NCBI GenBank assembly: GCA_903884655.1
Contig: CAISFO010000085.1
Location: 1-41,181, forward strand
Direction: 5' to 3'
From: an uncultured Holophagaceae bacterium
Lineage (GTDB): Bacteria > Acidobacteriota > Holophagae > Holophagales > Holophagaceae
Length of the DNA: 41,181 nt
This document shows positions 1 to 6,001 of the stretch, one piece after another. The translations under genes were made by a program, and so were the position numbers. Each line of letters begins with the position of its first letter. The first letter of the stretch is position 1. Under the pieces are notes generated by a model that saw nothing but the letters and a program-made list of their open reading frames with translations, made no database searches and was not told the DNA's origin.

Positions 1-44
1 GCCTTCCTACGTCCATTGGACCGTAGGACCAGCAGGGCATGAAA

Positions 45-431
45 TTACCCGTTCGGCGCTACTCCAGACGCCCTGGTGTAGTTGTCACCGATGCACAGGT
101 GTAATTGTCGTCGCGCACCATGAAGGTCAATTTGTTCAGAAAGCCAACCAGCCAAGCTGATCAAACGATCAATATTTCGTGGAAGTAGGCCCCCCATTGG
201 CCTGCATGTTCCCAGCCATAGTTTTTCTGCGAGGCCATCCTGGTACTCCGGCAGAGGAAATGGATCAGGGTTCTTGAATCTCCCCGTGTGGTAGTAGTGG
301 GGGTTCCTAAATACGAATGGAATGGCTCCATGGCCATGTTCCCGAAACAGGACCGCATGGCCCACTTCATGGATTGCAGCGAGACGCAGATCTTCGGTTT
401 CGATCTGCTTTAGTTTTTCTTTGGACAACAT
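45..431 (-). CDS. Truncated M41 (FtsH-protease-like) zinc peptidase-domain protein
   Basis: A 128-residue protein with the zinc-peptidase motif HEVGH at residues 21-25 in the context AAIHEVGHAVLFREHG, which resembles the FtsH M41 domain (HEAGHA). A later stretch, SLAGWLSEQI, resembles the helix that follows in M41 domains. There is no AAA+ ATPase domain and no transmembrane segment. The third zinc ligand, an Asp further downstream in M41, is not identifiable. The last residues are encoded across two tandem repeats, so the original C-terminus was probably replaced by the end of a mobile element. The ATG at 431 is preceded by GGGAGG at 9 nt. It could be a stand-alone M41-like peptidase of the kind found on islands, or a dead fragment. 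The HExxH call is seen directly; activity is doubtful. Confidence 0.55.
   Translation of the reverse strand: MLSKEKLKQIETEDLRLAAIHEVGHAVLFREHGHGAIPFVFRNPHYYHTGRFKNPDPFPLPEYQDGLAEKLWLGTCRPMGGLLPRNIDRLISLAGWLSEQIDLHGARRQLHLCIGDNYTRASGVAPNG
75..109. repeat. Two tandem 12-bp direct repeats, possible transposon end
   Basis: GGTGTAGTTGTC (75-86) and GGTGTAATTGTC (98-109) differ at one base and lie 23 bp apart. They fall inside the last codons of the M41-like gene read on the other strand. Short subterminal repeats at a fixed spacing are typical of transposase-binding ends (for example IS21- or Mu-type elements). No transposase lies in the window on this side, so the assignment is inference from the repeats and from the truncated gene they interrupt. 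Confidence 0.35.
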
Positions 432-623
432 AGGCAGTGCCTCCCGCCTAAGATACGGACGAAAACCGATCTTTTTGGCGGGGAGTCAAAATCTTGGGCC
501 CGACCTCTCCCCCCTCTGGCCTGCTCTAAATACAGATGGAATCCTAAGTCAGGAACTGTCCGGAATGGGTGTAATCAATCAGCACTTCCCCACCGTGATT
601 CCGTCCAATTTACGCCAATATGA

Positions 624-660
624 ACTGTCAAGTTGAATCAATAAAAAATAACTTGACAGT
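624..660. promoter_or_regulatory. Perfect 11-bp inverted repeat over the recombinase -35 box
   Basis: ACTGTCAAGTT (624-634) and AACTTGACAGT (650-660) are perfect inverse complements with a 15-nt AT-rich spacer. The right arm contains the -35 hexamer of the recombinase promoter. This arrangement suits an operator or recombinase binding site that shuts off its own promoter. It could also be a crossover subsite. Confidence 0.5.
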
Positions 661-681
661 AGTCCGATTAGACTCTATATT
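653..681 (+). promoter_or_regulatory. Near-consensus sigma-70 promoter of the serine recombinase
   Basis: TTGACA (653-658), a 17-nt spacer, and TATATT (676-681). Transcription should begin near 688, which places the ATG at 687 at or before the transcript start and favours the ATG at 702. It is one of the closest matches to consensus in the window and sits in unusually AT-rich DNA, in keeping with an acquired gene. Confidence 0.7.
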
Positions 682-701
682 CTAACATGACAGGAGAAGT
701 C

Positions 702-1265
702 ATGGCACAGGGTCAGGTGGTGGGTTACAAGCGGGTCAGCAGCGAAGGCCAGAACACAGCTAGGCAACTGGATGGTTTGACCCTGGACCGGATCTTCGAG
801 GAGAAGATCAGTGGGAAGGATGCCAATCGCCCCGAACTGAAGGCCATGCTGGCCTATGTGAGGGAAGGGGACATGGTGGTAGTCCACAGCATGGACCGTC
901 TGGCCAGGAATCTCTCCGACCTGCTCTCTCTAGTAAATGACCTAACCAGCAGGGGTGTCAGGATCCGTTTCGAGAAGGAAAACCTGACCTTTAACGGGCA
1001 GGATGATCCCATGTCCCGTTTGATGCTCTCGATGATGGGCGCCTTTAGCGAGTTTGAGCGCTCCATCATCCGTATGCGCCAGTACGAAGGAGTCCAACTG
1101 GCCAAGAAGCGGGGCGCCTACAAGGGCAGGAAGCCCTCTCTCTCCTCTACCCAGGCAGAACAGCTTCGACTTCGTGCCCAGGCTGGGGAGAAGAAGGCTG
1201 TGCTGGCCCGGGAGTTTGGTATCAGTCGGGAAACCCTCTATGCCTACCTTAGGGCCACTGCATAA
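702..1265 (+). CDS. Serine recombinase (resolvase/invertase family)
   Basis: A 187-residue site-specific recombinase of the small resolvase/invertase class, which cuts and rejoins DNA through a phosphoserine link. Visible motifs: GYKRVSSEGQN near the N-terminus with the nucleophile Ser13 after Arg11; the arginine-bearing SMDRLARN segment; the long E-helix around MLSMMGAFSEFERSIIRMRQ; and a C-terminal helix-turn-helix (AVLAREFGISRETLYAYL) for site binding. Length is normal for the family. An in-frame ATG at 687 would fall on the predicted transcription start. The ATG at 702 has AGGAG at 692-696, so it is preferred. It lies between a truncated peptidase gene and a broken tRNA, so it probably belonged to a mobile element, either as a resolvase or as a DNA-inversion switch. 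No invertible segment or res site is evident apart from the promoter palindrome. Confidence 0.9.
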   Translation: MAQGQVVGYKRVSSEGQNTARQLDGLTLDRIFEEKISGKDANRPELKAMLAYVREGDMVVVHSMDRLARNLSDLLSLVNDLTSRGVRIRFEKENLTFNGQDDPMSRLMLSMMGAFSEFERSIIRMRQYEGVQLAKKRGAYKGRKPSLSSTQAEQLRLRAQAGEKKAVLAREFGISRETLYAYLRATA

Positions 1266-1528
1266 GAGGGTCTGCCTAAACCTCCCCGATGCGCGGTGCC
1301 CCCCCGGGGGCATGGCGTCAGGACGATTAGACATGGAATGTCAGAACCACCCCTGGAGTTGTGTCTATGTTGTGCCCCAGGTCCGAATTTGACTTAGAAT
1401 TGGGGTTCACTCGCGGGTGTTCTCTTGGTCATTGGAAATGGAATCCCCACAACATAACCATCATAATCTAGACGGTTTAAGCTGTGATTGCCCCTCGGCT
1501 ACCGGATGAAATCCATCCCCCCTTTATG
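1266..1528. other. Intergenic stretch with no recognised gene
   Basis: Between the recombinase and the tRNA fragment I see no convincing coding region. A GC palindrome (TGCCCCC/GGGGGCA, about 1299-1314) lies shortly after the recombinase stop and lacks a T tract. The DNA beside the tRNA fragment carries a small perfect hairpin, GGATG-ATTTC... on the minus strand (about 1503-1517), that does not match a T-arm. Confidence 0.5.
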
Positions 1529-1569
1529 CGCTTAGGAGGCGGTCGCTCTATCCGCTGAGCTACGGGACC
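1529..1569 (-). pseudogene. 5' half of tRNA-Arg(CCU), broken in the anticodon stem
   Basis: On the minus strand, from 1569: a 7-nt acceptor arm GGTCCCG, TA, a D-arm GCTC...GAGC with AGCGGATA loop, then ACCGC and the loop CTCCTAA with anticodon CCU. The 3' side of the stem begins GCG as expected but continues CA instead of GT. No variable loop, TTCRA T-loop or complementary acceptor strand follows. The match to a tRNA therefore ends after about 41 nt. tRNA-Arg genes are common integration sites, and crossovers in the anticodon arm are well known. The simplest reading is an attachment site or scar at the border of the accessory DNA on the left. Element integration usually rebuilds a whole tRNA, and here it has not. 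Confidence 0.75.
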
Positions 1570-1665
1570 CACGCGGCAGACCTCATTCTAGCCTCAACTT
1601 GGGCCCACGGTGGGCGGCCCTGAGGGGGCGTCGGGATCGGGACCGCCGGAAAGATGGCAGGTCGA

Positions 1666-3123
1666 TCAGGCCAGGAGTTCCGCGAGCAGGTCGTCCAGGG
1701 ACACGCTGGCGATGGCGGTGGCCCGGTCGCTCATGGCAAAGGGAAGGATGAGTTCCCGGCCATGGAGCAGGGACCCACAGCTGTAGACCACGTTGGGCAC
1801 GTACCCTTCCCGGCCCGAGCCTTCGGGCAGCAGAAGGGGCTCGCGCAAGCGGCCGAGCACCTTGGTGGGGTCGATGAGATCGAGCAGAGCCGCGCCGATG
1901 CAGTACTTCCGCATGGGGCCGACGCCATGGGTGATCACCAGCCAGCCGGCTTCGGTTTCGATGGGGGAGCCGCAATTGCCGATCTTGACCGACTCCCAGA
2001 TCTCAGCGGGACGCAGGATCATCTTCGGATCGCTCCAGTAGTGATGATTGTCCGAGAACATGATGAAGAGGTTCTCGTCGTCCTGGCGGGAAAGCATCAC
2101 GTAGCAGCCATCGATCCGCCGGGGGAAGAGGGCCATGCCCTTGTTCTGCACCGCGGAGCCGTTGAGGGTGAGCACCCGGAAGTGCAGGAAGTCCTGGGTC
2201 TCGATGAGCTGCGGGAGGATCGCGTGGCCGTTGTAGGCCGTGTAGGTGGCGTAGTAGGTGACGGTGCCATCGTCGTCCGTGAACCGCACGAAGCGGGCGT
2301 CCTCGATGCCATTGCTCTCGTTGGCCGACACGGGAAAGATGATGCGCTCGCTCATGGCGAGCTTCGGGGAGAAGTGCATCTCGTAGTTGGAGTCGGCGAG
2401 CCACTGGATGCAGGTGAGGGTGTTCGTCAGTCCCTGGGTGACCGGCTGGGTCTCCCGCCGGACGCGCAGCACGCTCTGGTAGAGCTCGCTTCGCGTGAAA
2501 CTTTCGAGGAGGGGCTCCATGACCGCTGCGGAAGCCCCGTTGTCGAAACCCATTTCATGGAGCTTCACGGTGAAGGGCGTCTTCTTATAGTTGGGATTGG
2601 GATCCAGGTCGGGCACCGTCACATACCGGGACACGGGGTCCAGCCGGATGCCGCCTTCTGCATCGATGAGTCCGGTCCGGAACTCGATGGAGGAGATGTG
2701 CCCCTCTCCGGTGGCGCGCAGGCTCATGATGAACCGGAGCGCCCCTTCGGGAATGCCCTCCTGGTCCGGGTGCGGGACGATAGATGGATTGAAGAGCGCC
2801 GCCGATTCCAGCGCGTACTCTCCGGAAAAGAGAGCTCCGATGAGCAGCTTTCGCGTGGTCGAAAAGGGGCGCTGGGTGAAGATGCTGGGAAGCACTTTCT
2901 GGTAGTTCGCGAGCAGGTGCGACTCGATGTCGAAGTGCCGGGAGTCGAAATCCTTCAGCACGGCCTCCAGATCCCGTTCGGCCTCCTCCTTGGACAGGGC
3001 CAGGGCCCGGCCAACGATGGTGGTGATGCGCTGGGCGCTGGAGGGGATGAAAGGACGAAGAATCACCCTGGCGCTTTCGGGGGTCAGCGTCAGGTCGTGG
3101 CGGCGCAGGCGGATGGCGCCCAT
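1666..3123 (-). CDS. GH130-family glycoside phosphorylase-like protein
   Basis: A 485-residue protein resembling glycoside hydrolase family 130, whose members phosphorolyse or hydrolyse beta-mannosides. The segment NGIEDARFVRF matches the GH130 signature (usually G-EDPR) that carries the general acid Asp. Repeated blade-like strands such as YATYTAYNGHAI, KGMALFPRRIDGCYVMLSRQ and GNCGSPIETEAGWLVITHGVG fit a five-bladed propeller. About 100 extra N-terminal residues precede the propeller. No signal peptide is visible, so it is probably cytoplasmic. The start at 3123 shares its A with the upstream glycosyltransferase stop (TGATG), so translation is probably coupled. The pairing suggests a role in turnover or remodelling of a mannose-containing glycan made by its partner. 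Substrate is inferred only. Confidence 0.75.
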   Translation of the reverse strand: MGAIRLRRHDLTLTPESARVILRPFIPSSAQRITTIVGRALALSKEEAERDLEAVLKDFDSRHFDIESHLLANYQKVLPSIFTQRPFSTTRKLLIGALFSGEYALESAALFNPSIVPHPDQEGIPEGALRFIMSLRATGEGHISSIEFRTGLIDAEGGIRLDPVSRYVTVPDLDPNPNYKKTPFTVKLHEMGFDNGASAAVMEPLLESFTRSELYQSVLRVRRETQPVTQGLTNTLTCIQWLADSNYEMHFSPKLAMSERIIFPVSANESNGIEDARFVRFTDDDGTVTYYATYTAYNGHAILPQLIETQDFLHFRVLTLNGSAVQNKGMALFPRRIDGCYVMLSRQDDENLFIMFSDNHHYWSDPKMILRPAEIWESVKIGNCGSPIETEAGWLVITHGVGPMRKYCIGAALLDLIDPTKVLGRLREPLLLPEGSGREGYVPNVVYSCGSLLHGRELILPFAMSDRATAIASVSLDDLLAELLA

Positions 3124-5402
3124 CAGTTGTAACTCATGGAATGGGCGATGGGGTGCTCCGCGAAGTTCATTTCGGCCAGGGAAAGGTGGAAGGCCAAGGT
3201 GGATTCCGCGCCCTGGTTCTCGCTGATCCGGTCCTGGTGCAGGCCATCGCTGCAGCCGCCGCTGCTGAAATCGTAGAGGGCCTGGCCGAGGTCGTTCCGG
3301 CCCAGGAACCACTCGAAGGCCCGCCTAGCCTCCTTGGACCAGGTTTCGTCCCGCGTGGCACGATAGGCCTCCAGACAGGCGGAAACCATGGCCTGAGCTT
3401 CCACCGGCTGCTGGTCGAAATCAGCCCGCGCGCCTCCCCGTTCACAGAACCCGTTGCTGCCGATCGGGCGGAAGTGGCCAGCCTGGGTCTTCTGCAGGGA
3501 GGCGAGCCAGCGCAGGGACTGGAGGCCGATCGTCAGGGCCTCGGGGTGGGGCAGCCACTGGCCGCTGAGCAGGAGGGCCTGGCAGAGGCGGGCATTGTCG
3601 TACGAGGCGATGGGCTCGAACCAGGGCCAATCCTCGGTCGCGCAGGCCTGCCAGAGTGCCACCAGCTTGTCGGTCAAGAGCCTGCAGGTGTCAAGCATCT
3701 GGGGGTGGTCCGGAAGGCGGCGCAGTCCTTCATGAAGGCCCAGCAGAGTGAAGGCCCAGGCCCGGGGAGAAGTGAAGGTCTCCACCAGGGGCAGCCCGCG
3801 TTCGAAGAGGAGGGAGGAAAGGCGCCGGTGCCCCTCGTTCCGGGAACGGCCGGCGCAGGTGCCCAGGGCCCACAGCGCACGGGCATGGCTGTCCTCGCTG
3901 CCGGCCTCCTCCAGCCACTGCCGTCCGTGGCTCATGAAATTCCGGAAGCGATGGGTTTCCTGGTTCATGGCCGCGGTCAGGAAGGCAAGGTAGCTCGTGG
4001 CCTGGCGGTTGAGAAGCTCCTCCGGGGGCCTGCCGCCGAGCTCGTCCAGCAGGACGCAGAGGATCAGGGCCCGGGCGTTGTCATCGGTGCAGTAGCCTTC
4101 ATGGAAATTCGGCACATTGAACATGGCGTGCTGGAAGATGCCGGTGCCGTCGCTCATGCGCACGATGTGGTTGAGCTGCAGGGGGGGCAGGTCATAGGGT
4201 CGGCTGGCCAGGGTCCATCCGGCGAAGGCCTTGCGAGGCGTGGCTTTCCGGTCGGCTCCGGCCCGCTGGAAGGAGTCGAGGTAGCGCTGCGCCACCGCAG
4301 GCCAGATCATCTCTCGTCCGACTTCATAGGCCTTCGCTCTCGTCTTCTGGAACAGGGTGGGATCGTCGAGGTAGTTGCACACACCCTCTGCGATGGCGCG
4401 CGGATCCCGGAAGGGCACCAGGATGCCGCGCCCATCGGCGAGCAATTCCTTGGCGTGCCAGTAGGGAGTGGACACCACGGCCTTCCCCGCCCCGAAGACA
4501 TAAGCCAGGGTGCCGGACGTGATCTGGGCCTCGTTGAGATAGGGTGTGAGGTAGATGTCCGTCGCGCCGATGAATTCCTTGAGATCCTCCAGCGAGACGA
4601 AGCGGTTGTAGAAAATGACGTGTTCCTTGACGCCCCGGGCCTCCGCCAGCCGCTCCAGGCCCAGCCGGTAGCTCTCGCCTTCGCGGGCCACGAGGTGGGG
4701 ATGGGTGGCGCCGAGCACGACATAGACGACGTTCGGATGCCGCCTCACGATCTCGGGCAGCGCTTCGATCACGTGTTCAATGCCCTTGCCTGGGCCCAGG
4801 AGGCCGAAGGTGAGCAGTACCATGCGGCCCTCGACGCCGAGCTGGGCCTTGTAGAAGCTGGAGTCGATGAAGGGGAGATCCGGAATGCCATGGGGGATGA
4901 GGTCCACCTTGTCATCCGGAACGCCGTAGGTCTCGCGCAGGATCTCCGCACCCTTGTGGGCCATCACCACCAGGCGGTCGCTGCGCCGGACCAGCTCCTC
5001 CATGACCTTCCGCTGGGCCGAGTTCGGGTCGCGCAGGACCGTATGCAGCGTGGTCACCACGGGCATGCGGACTTCCTTGAGCAGGGCCAGGAGGTGGCTC
5101 CCGGCCGGTCCGCCGTAGATGCCGAACTCGTGCTGGACACAGAGCACATCCGCATTGTCGAAGTTCAGGAAATCCGCCGCTCGGCGGTAGGAATCCAGGT
5201 CCTTCTCGTCCAGCTCGAACCGCACTCGGGACGGATAGTCATAGGCGTCGAGGCGGTCGTTCACGGCTCCGGCGAAGCAGTGTGCTCCGGGCGCAGCGGC
5301 AGCCACCGCCTCGCAGACGTCGTGGGTGAAGGTGGCGATGCCACACAGCCTGGGCAAATACCCGCCCAGGAACGCGATGCGATCCGGCAGAATGGGGTTC
5401 AT
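3123..5402 (-). CDS. GT4 glycosyltransferase fused to a C-terminal alpha-rich domain
   Basis: A 759-residue two-part protein. Residues 1 to about 400 form a GT-B, family-4 glycosyltransferase: a glycine-rich N-terminal loop (GGYLPRLCGIATFTHDV), VQHEFGIYGGP, and FGLLGPGKGIEHVIEALPEI at the start of the nucleotide-sugar half, and a donor-site region ending around YLTPYLNEAQITSGTLAYVFG. Residues from about 425 onward (VRMSDGTGIFQHAMFNVPNFHEGY, then CTDDNARALI) form a helical domain resembling alpha/alpha-barrel carbohydrate enzymes; I cannot name its activity. The ATG at 5402 has GAGGG 8 nt upstream and starts directly on the GT fold. The stop overlaps the start of the GH130 gene. Likely cytoplasmic, building a mannose- or glucose-type glycan. 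The donor is not deducible from the sequence. Confidence 0.8.
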   Translation of the reverse strand: MNPILPDRIAFLGGYLPRLCGIATFTHDVCEAVAAAAPGAHCFAGAVNDRLDAYDYPSRVRFELDEKDLDSYRRAADFLNFDNADVLCVQHEFGIYGGPAGSHLLALLKEVRMPVVTTLHTVLRDPNSAQRKVMEELVRRSDRLVVMAHKGAEILRETYGVPDDKVDLIPHGIPDLPFIDSSFYKAQLGVEGRMVLLTFGLLGPGKGIEHVIEALPEIVRRHPNVVYVVLGATHPHLVAREGESYRLGLERLAEARGVKEHVIFYNRFVSLEDLKEFIGATDIYLTPYLNEAQITSGTLAYVFGAGKAVVSTPYWHAKELLADGRGILVPFRDPRAIAEGVCNYLDDPTLFQKTRAKAYEVGREMIWPAVAQRYLDSFQRAGADRKATPRKAFAGWTLASRPYDLPPLQLNHIVRMSDGTGIFQHAMFNVPNFHEGYCTDDNARALILCVLLDELGGRPPEELLNRQATSYLAFLTAAMNQETHRFRNFMSHGRQWLEEAGSEDSHARALWALGTCAGRSRNEGHRRLSSLLFERGLPLVETFTSPRAWAFTLLGLHEGLRRLPDHPQMLDTCRLLTDKLVALWQACATEDWPWFEPIASYDNARLCQALLLSGQWLPHPEALTIGLQSLRWLASLQKTQAGHFRPIGSNGFCERGGARADFDQQPVEAQAMVSACLEAYRATRDETWSKEARRAFEWFLGRNDLGQALYDFSSGGCSDGLHQDRISENQGAESTLAFHLSLAEMNFAEHPIAHSMSYN

Positions 5403-5517
5403 CTTGCTATCCCTCGCCTTCCCTGCAGCACGTCGCCGCGTGCCCAGTTGTATAGAATCGATATTACCACGCCGTGCCAGCGTTCTTGCGATGATGAAGA
5501 TCCACTTCGAGGTTTGC

Positions 5518-5946
5518 ATGTCGCGTGCCCAGCTCAAGGACGAAGTCTTCATGAACATGGCGCTGGAGCTGAGCCGCCTCGGGACCTGCTGTCGTCTCAA
5601 GGTGGGCTCCGTGCTGCTGCGGGCCGATGGCGGCATCGCCGCGGCGGGCTTCAACGGGGCGCTGCCGGGCATGGCGCACTGCACGCCCGACACCTGCAAG
5701 CCCGGCCAGCGCTGCCTGCACACCAGCCATGCCGAGGAGAATGCGCTGGGTTTCTGCGACGGGCCCGTGGCCACGGCCTACGTCACCCACGAACCCTGCC
5801 TCATTTGCTGCCGCGCCCTGGTGCGCCGGGGCGTGCGGCGGGTGGTGTTCCGCCATCCCTACACCAGCATCGCCGATCAGGAACGAGCCGAGCGCCAGGG
5901 CATCCTCGATCACTTCGGCGTGCGTTGGGAACAACTGGAGGCTTGA
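5518..5946 (+). CDS. dCMP/cytidine-type zinc deaminase (ComEB-like)
   Basis: A 142-residue zinc deaminase of the cytidine/deoxycytidylate deaminase superfamily. The zinc and catalytic motifs are HAEEN (His ligand and catalytic Glu) and EPCLICCRAL (two Cys ligands). Neighbouring features typical of dCMP deaminases include CRLKVGSVLL near the N-terminus, GFNG and a CTPDTCKPGQRC loop with additional cysteines. dCMP deaminase supplies dUMP for thymidylate synthesis. An RNA- or riboflavin-pathway deaminase is less likely. Several in-frame upstream starts exist. The ATG at 5518 is chosen because GAGG lies 5 nt ahead and the protein then starts at the fold. It is divergent from the glycosyltransferase, and its stop lies 55 nt before the formate dehydrogenase start. 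Confidence 0.8.
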   Translation: MSRAQLKDEVFMNMALELSRLGTCCRLKVGSVLLRADGGIAAAGFNGALPGMAHCTPDTCKPGQRCLHTSHAEENALGFCDGPVATAYVTHEPCLICCRALVRRGVRRVVFRHPYTSIADQERAERQGILDHFGVRWEQLEA

Positions 5947-6001
5947 ACTCCGATGGGGCGAGCGCATACTGCACGGCGCCCATCCTTCCGGAGTGAACAA
6001 G

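Noticed and set aside
1280..1540. A group I intron in the anticodon loop of tRNA-Arg(CCU), with CCUCCU pairing to a downstream GGGGGG as a P1 helix
   Set aside because: Introns at this position are known in bacteria and the P1-like pairing is suggestive, but I see no 3' tRNA exon and no P7 (R/S) core elements downstream. The five bases after the anticodon match the uninterrupted tRNA, which fits recombination better.
1654..3132. Long open frame on the plus strand opposite the GH130 gene
   Set aside because: It is antisense to a clear GH130 protein and is explained by high GC in third positions.
3141..5996. Very long open frame on the plus strand opposite the glycosyltransferase
   Set aside because: Repetitive Gly/Ala/Val composition and no domain; shadow of the real gene on the other strand.
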